This document shows, one piece after another, positions 1 to 6,237 of a stretch of 8,452 bases of DNA. Location: the NCBI GenBank assembly GCA_036732565.1, contig DAINCF010000305.1, forward strand, positions 1-8,452, in the 5' to 3' direction. How positions within the stretch are numbered: position 1 is the stretch's first letter; each line of letters begins with the position of its first letter. The notes below the pieces were generated by a model, which saw only the letters and a list, made by a program, of their open reading frames with translations, did no database searches and was not told the origin of the DNA. This DNA comes from JAIVJN01 sp036732565. GTDB taxonomy: Bacteria > Acidobacteriota > Vicinamibacteria > Vicinamibacterales > UBA2999. Made by a program: the position numbers and the translations under genes.

Positions 1-75
1 GGCGAGACCTCGCCGAAGCTGAGCGAAGGCGGGAAGCCGGCCCCACATAGCTGTGCGAAGCACTGCGGCTACAAT
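1..75. repeat. GC-rich imperfect palindromic repeat upstream of the DinB gene
   Basis: The stretch is built from related GAAG/GCGAAG units: CGCCGAAG at 11-18, GCGAAGGCG at 22-30 and GTGCGAAGCAC at 53-63. The last is a perfect 4-bp stem (GTGC/GCAC) with a GAA loop. It sits inside a longer imperfect inverted repeat from TAGC (48-51) to GGCTA (67-71). CGCC (11-14) and GGCG (28-31) can also pair. From general knowledge, dispersed repeats with CGCCGAAGC/GCGAAGGCG cores are common between genes in Vicinamibacteria-like genomes, and this looks like one copy. No second copy is visible in the window, so the dispersed nature is inferred. The left end may lie outside the window. Confidence 0.4.
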
Positions 76-93
76 CGAACGCTGCAGGAGGGG
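70..93 (+). promoter_or_regulatory. Possible -10 element and strong Shine-Dalgarno for the DinB gene
   Basis: TACAAT at 70-75 matches the sigma70 -10 consensus at five of six positions. AGGAGGGG at 86-93 is a strong Shine-Dalgarno site just before the ATG at 96, and it settles the start of the DinB gene. Initiation about seven bases past the -10 would give a very short leader that still contains the ribosome site. No good -35 hexamer is seen 16-18 bases upstream of TACAAT, where the palindromic repeat lies. The ribosome site is therefore secure and the promoter tentative. Confidence 0.4.
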
Positions 94-95
94 TA

Positions 96-614
96 ATGGA
101 CCATTACGGCGGCCGCGAGCTGGCGGACGCGTTTCGCACGGTGCGCAAGAACACGATCAAGATTGCCGAAGACATCCCGGAGGACAAGTACGACTTCCGC
201 CCGGCGGAGGACACGCGGTCCGTCGCCGAGGAGCTCGCCCACGTCGCCGCCGCGACGTGGTGGCATGCCCAGCTGCACGGCGTCGATCGGAAGTCCTTCG
301 TCTCGTTCGAGGATTGGGGCGCGTACCTCGCCCGCTCGAAGGAGATCGAGGACAGCCTGGCGACCCGCGCGCAGATTCTGGACGCGCTCAGGAAGAGCGG
401 TGACGAGTTCGCGACGTGGCTGGAGTCGCTGACCGACGAGCAGCTGCACGAGCGCGTGAGCTTTCCCTCGCCCGTTCATCCGCCGAGCCGCTCACGTTTC
501 GAGATGCTGCTCGCCGCCAAGGAACACGAGATGCATCATCGCGGCAAGCTGATGGTCATCGAGCGCTTGGTCGGCATCGTGCCGCATTTGACGCGCGAGC
601 GTCGCGCGCGGTGA
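96..614 (+). CDS. DinB family protein (putative metal-dependent enzyme)
   Basis: This is a 172-residue soluble protein with no signal peptide or membrane segment. It fits the DinB/YfiT-like four-helix-bundle family in length (usually 150-180) and in motif layout. The stretch around residues 28-50 (PEDKYDFRP...SVAEELAHV) matches the start of the family, where the histidine, here H49, is a metal ligand. The motif KEHEMHHRGKL at residues 142-152 supplies the other usual ligands, H144 and H148. In this superfamily the three-histidine site binds a divalent metal, and characterised members are thiol-S-transferases or hydrolases. The substrate here cannot be told. The ATG at 96 follows AGGAGGGG at good spacing. 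The stop overlaps the GTG start of the VanZ-like gene, so the two are probably translated together, although no shared pathway is known. The family call is firm; the reaction is unknown. Confidence 0.87.
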   Translation: MDHYGGRELADAFRTVRKNTIKIAEDIPEDKYDFRPAEDTRSVAEELAHVAAATWWHAQLHGVDRKSFVSFEDWGAYLARSKEIEDSLATRAQILDALRKSGDEFATWLESLTDEQLHERVSFPSPVHPPSRSRFEMLLAAKEHEMHHRGKLMVIERLVGIVPHLTRERRAR

Positions 615-1006
615 AGCGGGCGCTCGTACTCGCTGCCATCCTCAGCGTCATCCTCTTCATCACGACCGGGGGACCGTGGTCGAGCTTCGTCGGCCACTCG
701 CACTGGGCGACCGTCGAATGGGTCCCCTTCAGCCGAGGCATCTACCCGTTCGACATCGTCGCCAACGTCACGCTGTTTCTCCCACTGGGCCTGGCCCTCG
801 CGTGGGGCCGCAGCCGCCGGGCACTGCTCTACGCGACGTTGGCTGGCGCCGCGCTGTCGATCGCGATCGAGCTGTATCAGGTCTACACCCACGGCCGTAT
901 CGCGACCGCGACCGACGTCTTGACGAACACGTGCGGCACAGCGCTTGGCGCCACCCTGGCCGAGAAGACACTCAGCGCCCGACGGCGATCTTCACTCCGT
1001 ACGTAA
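611..1006 (+). CDS. VanZ-like family small integral membrane protein
   Basis: The protein has 131 residues when started at the GTG at 611, which overlaps the TGA of the DinB gene (GTGA). The open frame runs further upstream to an ATG at 416, but that part lies inside the DinB gene and encodes an Arg/Ala-rich shadow, so the GTG was chosen. No clear Shine-Dalgarno precedes it, which fits translational coupling. About four hydrophobic segments are visible, near residues 4-19, 49-66, 71-90 and 103-118. The VanZ signature is well kept: WVPF at 37-40, D48, N52, LFLPLG at 55-60, S83 with E87 and Q90 (S-x3-E-x2-Q), R96, and TDVLTNTxG at 101-109. VanZ is named for low-level teicoplanin resistance in enterococci, but most chromosomal homologues have no known role, so no resistance function is claimed. 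The 3' end overlaps the convergent outer-membrane protein gene by 35 bases. Confidence 0.83.
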   Translation: MKRALVLAAILSVILFITTGGPWSSFVGHSHWATVEWVPFSRGIYPFDIVANVTLFLPLGLALAWGRSRRALLYATLAGAALSIAIELYQVYTHGRIATATDVLTNTCGTALGATLAEKTLSARRRSSLRT

Positions 1007-1601
1007 CGCCGCCCAGCGCGTTCTCATCGAAGACCGCGGAGACGCCGCCGGCGCCCAAGACATCGGACACGTCGCGATACCGCACCTCGCCGCGCACGTG
1101 AATCCACCGCCACACCGGCACTTCGATGCCGCCGAGGAGCACGAACCCATCGCCTCGATCATCGAAGTCGCCGTCGGTGTCGTCGAAGTCCGCTTCCTCG
1201 CGATAGCCGATCGACGTGAAGCCGCCGCCGAGGTAGGGCGTCACGCGGCCGAGGCCGCCGAAGCGCCACCCGGCCACGAGATCGATCGGCGTCATCGTCA
1301 CTTGAAGCGGAATGCCGAGCGGGAAGATGTCGCCGTCGGACACGAACACGCGCTCGCCGTCGGCCTTCGACCGCTCAACCGTGGCTTCCACGAACAACGC
1401 TTTCCAGAGGTTGACCACCTGGACGCCGCCACCAAACTGACCCAGCGACGTCTTCCCCACCACGGCGTCGAAGCTGTCCGACGCGGTCATGGCCTCGACA
1501 CCGAACGCGCCGACACCACGGATGCTCAACGACTGCGCGTCGGCGGTGCCGACGGCGCCCAGGATCGCCAACGACATCACCAATGGCTTGATGGCCTTCA
1601 T
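972..1601 (-). CDS. Small outer-membrane beta-barrel protein
   Basis: This 209-residue protein has a clear Sec signal peptide: Lys at 2 and 5, a hydrophobic core at 7-19, and likely cleavage after ADA near residue 22. The rest alternates short amphipathic strands with Gly- and aromatic-rich turns (for example FGGGVQVVNLWKALFVEATV, GWRFGG, TPYLGGGFTSIGY, GFVLLGGIEVPVW, HVRGEVRYRDV). This is the pattern of eight-stranded OmpA/OmpW-like porin-type barrels in the outer membrane. The end, VTYGVKIAVGR, is strand-like but lacks the usual terminal Phe. An acidic stretch at residues 138-152 repeats a DFDD unit and is probably a surface loop. The ATG overlaps the protease stop as ATGA. Only a weak Shine-Dalgarno (GGGGAT) is present, so expression probably depends on translation of the protease gene. 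The specific function is unknown. Confidence 0.75.
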   Translation of the reverse strand: MKAIKPLVMSLAILGAVGTADAQSLSIRGVGAFGVEAMTASDSFDAVVGKTSLGQFGGGVQVVNLWKALFVEATVERSKADGERVFVSDGDIFPLGIPLQVTMTPIDLVAGWRFGGLGRVTPYLGGGFTSIGYREEADFDDTDGDFDDRGDGFVLLGGIEVPVWRWIHVRGEVRYRDVSDVLGAGGVSAVFDENALGGVTYGVKIAVGR

Positions 1602-3100
1602 CGCGCGATCCCCAATCCGCGCAGGGTCGCGCGCGCATTGATCAGGCCGAACCCGAATTCGGTGTCGCGTCCCGACGTCCCGAGGTCGGTGGCGAACTGC
1701 CGAATGGCCGCTTCGATGGCCGCGGGGTTGGTGATGCCTTGCGAGTACAGCAGCGCCGCGAGGCCGGCCACGTGCGGCGTCGCCATCGACGTCCCCTGCT
1801 TGACGTCGGGGACGTAGCGATCGAATCGCGGCACGACGATCGTGAAGGGATCGAAGTCGTCTTCGTTGAGGCCGGCTTGCACGACCATGCCGTTCAGGCC
1901 GCCGACGCGGCTGTCACCACCTGGAGCCGCGATCTCGATGTGCTCGCCGGTGTTGGAGTAATAGGCGCGGCGCGACGTGGTGCCCACGGCGCCAACACTC
2001 ATGACCCCTGGGATGTCGGCGGCGTAGGCCGCCGGATACTCGACGGGATTGCCGTCCTCGAACTCGTTGCCCATCGCGATGGCCACGAACGCGCCGCGTG
2101 AGACCGCGTACTGCAGGGCGTCTTGATAGGCGGGCGAGGCGCCCGGGCCGCCGATGCTCATGTTGAGGACTTTGGCGCCGTTGTCCGCGGCCCACCGGAT
2201 CGCCTCAACCCCCGCCGACGTCGGACAGCCGCCGCCTTCGCTCGGCGGAACGAATCCCGGTATACCGCGATCGGATTGGACGATCTGCAGCTCCCAGTAG
2301 CCGAAGCAGATCTTCAACGGCACGAGCCGCGACTGATACGCGATGCCGGCCGAGCCCACCGAGTTGTTCGTGGCCTGCGCGATCGTCCCGGCGACGTGCG
2401 TGCCATGTCCGACCAGATCGATGACCGGGCTGGCCGCCGTGAAGAAGACGAAGTCACGTCCAGGCTGCAGCAGGTTGCCGTCGAAGTCCGGGTTGATTGC
2501 AAACGGGATGGCGAACGTGCCAAAGCCGTTGCCGGTCCACAGGCGGAAGGACATCGATCGGTTGATGGTGTTCACGCCCGAGTCGAGGACCGCGACCGTC
2601 ACCTCCGACGAGCCGCCGGGATTGATGTCCCACGCGCGGCGCATGTCGATGAGATCGAAGTTCCACTGCCGGTTGAAGAACGGATCGTTCGGCGTCGTCT
2701 TCATCGTTCCCAGGTAGTTCGGCTGGGCGTAGATGACCTCAGGCTGCTCCTCCAGCCGTGCGGACATACGCTCGGCATCGGTCTCACCCGTGGCGTGCAC
2801 GAGGAGCACATCGCCGATCCACCGCTGGCGACCGCCGCTGATGTCGCCGCGCAGCACCGAGAGCGCGCGGGCCTGTTGGCTCGGTTGCAGACCAGGTTGA
2901 AACTTCACGAGCACTTCGCCGGGCACATAGTCGAGCCCCTGCTCCCAGGCCTGGACGATGGCGGCGAGATGCTCACGATTACGTGCGGGCGCGTCTGAGG
3001 TCGCGGGATCTTGGGCGATGGTTGCCTGTGTCGCGAGGGCCACTGCGGCGAAGAGCACAATCAGCCGCGGCCACAACCTGCGACCCGAGTGAACGGACAT
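1598..3100 (-). CDS. Secreted subtilisin-like serine protease (peptidase S8) with N-terminal prodomain
   Basis: The 500-residue precursor has an N-terminal signal peptide (basic start, hydrophobic core at about 12-24, likely cleavage near AQ at 29-30). A prodomain of the fervidolysin/S8 propeptide kind follows at about 58-130 (YVPGEVLVKFQPG... EVIYAQPNY), and then the S8 catalytic domain. The triad is complete: D173 in VAVLDSG, H232 in GHGTHVAGT and S438 in GTSMATPHVAGLAA. N345 in AMGNE is the oxyanion-hole Asn. A longer loop at about 262-296 holds two Cys (C265, C292) that could form a disulfide after export. There is no C-terminal extension, anchor or sorting domain. The start is supported by AAGGAG at 3111-3106, five bases before the ATG. 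The product should be an endopeptidase that matures by prodomain removal in the periplasm or outside the cell. It lies 179 bases downstream of a TonB-dependent receptor and is coupled to an outer-membrane barrel gene. The substrate is unknown. Confidence 0.95.
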   Translation of the reverse strand: MSVHSGRRLWPRLIVLFAAVALATQATIAQDPATSDAPARNREHLAAIVQAWEQGLDYVPGEVLVKFQPGLQPSQQARALSVLRGDISGGRQRWIGDVLLVHATGETDAERMSARLEEQPEVIYAQPNYLGTMKTTPNDPFFNRQWNFDLIDMRRAWDINPGGSSEVTVAVLDSGVNTINRSMSFRLWTGNGFGTFAIPFAINPDFDGNLLQPGRDFVFFTAASPVIDLVGHGTHVAGTIAQATNNSVGSAGIAYQSRLVPLKICFGYWELQIVQSDRGIPGFVPPSEGGGCPTSAGVEAIRWAADNGAKVLNMSIGGPGASPAYQDALQYAVSRGAFVAIAMGNEFEDGNPVEYPAAYAADIPGVMSVGAVGTTSRRAYYSNTGEHIEIAAPGGDSRVGGLNGMVVQAGLNEDDFDPFTIVVPRFDRYVPDVKQGTSMATPHVAGLAALLYSQGITNPAAIEAAIRQFATDLGTSGRDTEFGFGLINARATLRGLGIAR

Positions 3101-3141
3101 GGGGACTCCTTGGAGGACACACGAGCGATAGATGCCGGGCG

Positions 3142-3170
3142 ATCGTGAGGCAGAGTCTGCGCGCTGTCAA
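3142..3170 (-). promoter_or_regulatory. Candidate sigma70-like promoter for the protease-barrel unit
   Basis: On the minus strand a perfect TTGACA (3170-3165) is followed by a 17-base spacer and CACGAT (3147-3142), which keeps the A2, A5 and T6 positions of the -10 consensus. Initiation near 3135 would give a leader of about 35 bases carrying the AAGGAG ribosome site of the protease. The spacer contains an 11-base inverted repeat, GCAGA-G-TCTGC (3150-3160), a possible operator. The -10 is weak, so this is a prediction from sequence only. Confidence 0.4.
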
Positions 3171-3241
3171 CGTGCGACGGGAATTTGCTGGAAGGGGTGT
3201 GCAGGAGAGAGGCGGAAACGTGCAGGAACGATCAGCAGCGA

Positions 3242-3269
3242 CGCGGGTCGAGCCCATGCCCGACCCGCG
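3242..3269 (-). terminator. Strong hairpin just after the TonB-dependent receptor gene
   Basis: CGCGGGTCG (3242-3250) and CGACCCGCG (3261-3269) form a perfect 9-bp GC-rich stem with a 10-base loop. It begins 10 bases past the receptor stop codon. No run of T follows it on the minus strand, so it is not a classic Rho-independent terminator. It could be a weak terminator, a 3'-end stabilising hairpin, or a processing site that separates the receptor and protease messages. Confidence 0.45.
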
Positions 3270-3279
3270 CCGATGGACC

Positions 3280-6024
3280 TCAGAAGTCGAAGCGGAAGCC
3301 GACCTCCACTTGCCGCATGTTGCCTTCAATCGCCGTCGGGCGGCCGAAGTTCACGTTGCGCAGGTTGCCCTGGGTGCGCGCGAAGTTCACGCGGTTGGTG
3401 AGGTTGAAGCCTTCGACGAAGGCCTCCAACTTGAAGCTGCCGAGTTGAACGAACTTCGACACCCGCGCGTCGAGGCGGAAGAAGTCGCCACCGATGAGCG
3501 TGTTCCGACCGAGGGTGCCAGGCCGTCCGGTGAAGTCCGCGAAGTAGGTCGCCGTGTTGAGCGGATCGCCATTGGGATCCGCGAGATCGGGCCGATCGAC
3601 GTCGGTGATGAACGTATCGCGGTTGTTGTCGCGGCCGGTCGTCACCGTCCACGGTAGCCCCGATCGTGCCGACGCCACTGCCCCGACCTGGAAGCCAGCC
3701 GGCAGCGCCCACGTGACGTTGCCCACCAACTGGTGCTTCCGATGGTTGTTGGCGAGCGCCTTGTCGGCGCCTGGGTCGCGCATGTCCTGCGGTGTGAACT
3801 GGAAGCCTTCGACGTCTCGTAGCGTCTTCGACAGCGTATACGACAGGCTCCACGACGGGCCGCCCTTCATCCTTCGCCCCTCGACGCCCAACAACAGCGC
3901 CGAGTACCACGCGTGGCCGTAGTTGGCGTACTCGATGATGCGGCCGAGCGCGGGGTTCGGACGGATGCCGGTGACGGGATCCGGGTAGTTCAGGTCCATC
4001 CACGCGTACTGGTTGTAGCCGCGGCTATAGACGCCGTCGATGGAGACCGCCAGGCCGGTCACGACCTCACGCTTGACGCCGAGGCTTGCGGTGCGCGACT
4101 CGGGAGTCTTGGGATTCGGCGTCACGGTGGCCGAGCTCGGCGGTGTGTTGGTCTGCGAGCCACGCGAGAACGGATCGGGATAGCCCGGGTTGTTGATCAC
4201 CAACTCCACCGCGCCCTTTGCGGAGGCGACGTTCAGTTGAATGTTGAGAAAACTTTGATCGACGTAGTGGCCGTAGCCGCCGCGGATGGCCGTACGACCG
4301 TTGTTCCAGGGATCCCAGACGAAGCCGAGTCTCGGCTGGAAGTTGTTGCCGTCGTCGGGCACGCCCACAATCTTGTGGAAGCCCCGCTCGCGGTCGTAGC
4401 GCACGCCGAGGTTGAACGTCAGGTTCGACTGCACCCGCCACTGGTCTTGCGCGAAGAACGAGTACAGATCGTTCGGCAGCGGCTGGTTCGGCTCGAGGAC
4501 CGCGACGACGTACTGGGTGGGGTACGTCGAGAGATCGTTGGGATTGAACGGCGCGTCGGTGGTGAACGTGAAGTTGCCGTCGCGATTGCGCGGGAAGAAG
4601 CTGTCGGCGCGGATGATGCTGATGTCGGCGCCGAATTTGAAGTCATGCTTGCCGGCCGTGAGGCTGAGGTTGTCGACGATCTGGAAGCGATTCTCGTCGC
4701 GCCCCTGAGGCATGTTCTGCGCCTTCCCCAACCTGCCGGAGGGGCGGTTGATCTCCGGCATCCCGTCCACGCTATAGCCTTCGGTGTCGCTGAAGCTCGA
4801 GCGCCTGGCGAACTGGACGCGCACCTCGTTGAGCATCACCGCCGACAGGACCGACGTCTGGTTGCCCATGATGTCCTGGTCGAGCGTGTTGGTGTTGTTG
4901 CCGCGCTCGCGCGTGTTCAGCCCTTGGTTCTGGGCAACCCCTTGTCCAGTCTGCCGGCGCTTATCCGCCCGGTAGCGAACCGTCAGCGTCTTGGAGCCGC
5001 CCATCTGGTAGTCGGTCTTGAAGAAGTACTGGTTCTCATCGTCGGTGCGCGGCTCCTCCCGCTGGTCCGGTGGCACGAGTGGCGACGTGATCACGGCGGT
5101 GTCTCGCTCGCGCAGACCTTCATAGGAACCGAAGTAGTGAAACCTGTCGCGAATCAGCGGACCACCGAGGAAGCCGCCGTATCGCTGCTGACTGAACGGC
5201 GCTTTGCCGGACCCCTGCGCCTTCGAGAACGGGTCCTGCGCGTCGAACGAGTCGTCGCGATGGAACGCAAACAGGCGGCCCTGCAGGTCGTTGGTGCCCG
5301 AGCGCGTGATCACGCTGACGATGGCGCCGGCGGCCATGCCGTACTCGGCGGAGAACTGGTTGGTGATGACCGCGAACTCGCGCACCGCCTCCAACGAGAA
5401 CCCGCCGCGCGTCGTCGCGACGGTCGTATCGTCGTTGCTCAGGCCATCGATCAGGAAGCTGTTGCTCCGGTTCGTCTGCCCCGACGCTTGTACGGCACCC
5501 GTGCCCGTGCCCGAGCCAACGCCGGCAACGCCGGGCGAGAGCGTCGCGAGGTTCGCGAAGTTGCGGCCCGCGAGCGGCAGGGTATCGAGATCTTCGCGCG
5601 TGATGTTGCGCTCCAGCGTGTTGCTCGTGATCTCGATGAGTGGCGCCTCCGCCGTCACCGTCACGGTCTCCTGCACGGTCGCGAGCCGGAGGCCGAGGTT
5701 GACGGTGGCCTCCTGATTCAGGGTCAGCGTCAAGCCACTGCGGACGAAGTTGACGAAACCCGACATCGTGACGCGAATCTCGTACGGACCCGGCGGCAGC
5801 GCCGCGGCGCGATAGCGGCCGCTCCCATCGGAGACCACATCGCGCGACAGACCCGTGTCCGTGTTGGTGATCGTGATGGCGGCGCCGGGGAGCAGGCCTC
5901 CCTGCTCATCGGTCACAACACCGAGAAGCGTTGCGCCGGTCGTTTGCGCCATGACCGTTGTCGCAGGGGTAACGAGAAGCGTGGACACCACCAGCGTAAA
6001 AACCGCGGCGGATCTGATGACCAT
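3280..6024 (-). CDS. TonB-dependent receptor with N-terminal carboxypeptidase-regulatory-like domain (Oar/CarbD-like)
   Basis: The 914-residue outer-membrane receptor starts with a signal peptide (cleavage near VMA-Q at 26-27). Next comes a beta-sandwich carboxypeptidase-regulatory-like domain at about 30-118 (GVVTDEQGGLLPGAAITITN, DGSGRYRAAALPPGPYEIRV). A TonB-box-like ETVTVTA lies at 119-125. The plug runs to about 245 (LPLAGRNFANLATLSPGV, FLIDGLSNDD, REFAVITNQFSAEYGMAAG, SVITRSGTN). The rest is a long barrel of about 22 strands ending in VGFRFDF, with the terminal Phe used by the Bam machinery. This architecture is typical of the expanded Oar-like receptors of Acidobacteriota, whose ligands are mostly unknown (peptides, glycans or proteins). 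The ATG at 6024 was chosen over the in-frame GTG one codon upstream (6027), because AAGGAGGA (6036-6029) then sits four bases before the start instead of one. The gene appears intact and probably has its own promoter. A secreted subtilase gene follows 179 bases downstream. Confidence 0.93.
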   Translation of the reverse strand: MVIRSAAVFTLVVSTLLVTPATTVMAQTTGATLLGVVTDEQGGLLPGAAITITNTDTGLSRDVVSDGSGRYRAAALPPGPYEIRVTMSGFVNFVRSGLTLTLNQEATVNLGLRLATVQETVTVTAEAPLIEITSNTLERNITREDLDTLPLAGRNFANLATLSPGVAGVGSGTGTGAVQASGQTNRSNSFLIDGLSNDDTTVATTRGGFSLEAVREFAVITNQFSAEYGMAAGAIVSVITRSGTNDLQGRLFAFHRDDSFDAQDPFSKAQGSGKAPFSQQRYGGFLGGPLIRDRFHYFGSYEGLRERDTAVITSPLVPPDQREEPRTDDENQYFFKTDYQMGGSKTLTVRYRADKRRQTGQGVAQNQGLNTRERGNNTNTLDQDIMGNQTSVLSAVMLNEVRVQFARRSSFSDTEGYSVDGMPEINRPSGRLGKAQNMPQGRDENRFQIVDNLSLTAGKHDFKFGADISIIRADSFFPRNRDGNFTFTTDAPFNPNDLSTYPTQYVVAVLEPNQPLPNDLYSFFAQDQWRVQSNLTFNLGVRYDRERGFHKIVGVPDDGNNFQPRLGFVWDPWNNGRTAIRGGYGHYVDQSFLNIQLNVASAKGAVELVINNPGYPDPFSRGSQTNTPPSSATVTPNPKTPESRTASLGVKREVVTGLAVSIDGVYSRGYNQYAWMDLNYPDPVTGIRPNPALGRIIEYANYGHAWYSALLLGVEGRRMKGGPSWSLSYTLSKTLRDVEGFQFTPQDMRDPGADKALANNHRKHQLVGNVTWALPAGFQVGAVASARSGLPWTVTTGRDNNRDTFITDVDRPDLADPNGDPLNTATYFADFTGRPGTLGRNTLIGGDFFRLDARVSKFVQLGSFKLEAFVEGFNLTNRVNFARTQGNLRNVNFGRPTAIEGNMRQVEVGFRFDF

Positions 6025-6028
6025 CACA

Positions 6029-6036
6029 TCCTCCTT
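6029..6036 (-). promoter_or_regulatory. Strong Shine-Dalgarno deciding the receptor start
   Basis: AAGGAGGA on the minus strand is close to a perfect anti-16S match. It lies four bases from the ATG at 6024 but only one base from the GTG at 6027. This favours the ATG and suggests efficient translation of the receptor. Confidence 0.75.
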
Positions 6037-6096
6037 CGAGCATGCAGCCGAACAGACACCGTGACGGAGTCAAGACAAACGACCAAGGGTGGCTGG

Positions 6097-6125
6097 ATGC
6101 TAGGCCCGGCGGGCCGATTTCACAA
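6097..6125 (-). promoter_or_regulatory. Candidate sigma70-like promoter of the TonB-dependent receptor
   Basis: On the minus strand TTGTGA (6125-6120) and TAGCAT (6102-6097) each match four of six consensus bases and are separated by exactly 17 bases. Initiation near 6090 would leave a leader of about 65 bases. The spacer holds a GC-rich inverted repeat, GGCCC-GCC-GGGCC (6115-6103), which might be an operator or just base composition. The rest of the gap between 6024 and 6238 shows only weak GC stems and no credible gene. Confidence 0.42.
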
Positions 6126-6237
6126 GAGGAAAGGTCACAATCGGTGGGACGAACGGACGGGGAGCGGACGCGGACGCTCATCAACCGAGGCCCGGGGCCG
6201 AATCTCAGCCCTGGTCCGCCGGCAGGCTCGACGCGGG

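Noticed and set aside
416..610. Longer VanZ-like protein starting at the ATG at 416
   Set aside because: The extra 65 residues lie within the DinB gene, are Arg/Ala rich and do not resemble VanZ. The GTG at 611 gives the normal family length.
611..1006. Glycopeptide resistance gene (vanZ proper)
   Set aside because: There is no vancomycin resistance cluster nearby, and VanZ-like membrane proteins are widespread without a resistance role. Only the family is called.
945..1817. A 290-codon plus-strand frame opposite the barrel and protease genes
   Set aside because: It is antisense to two well-supported genes, has no recognisable domain and shows a His/Arg/Ala-biased composition.
2123..2998. 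A 291-codon plus-strand frame opposite the protease gene
   Set aside because: It is a shadow of the S8 protease, which has a complete catalytic triad. The frame itself has no ribosome site or domain.
2979..3329. A 116-codon minus-strand frame spanning the receptor-protease gap
   Set aside because: It overlaps the ends of both genes, has no ribosome site and encodes a Ser/Arg-rich sequence without any domain.
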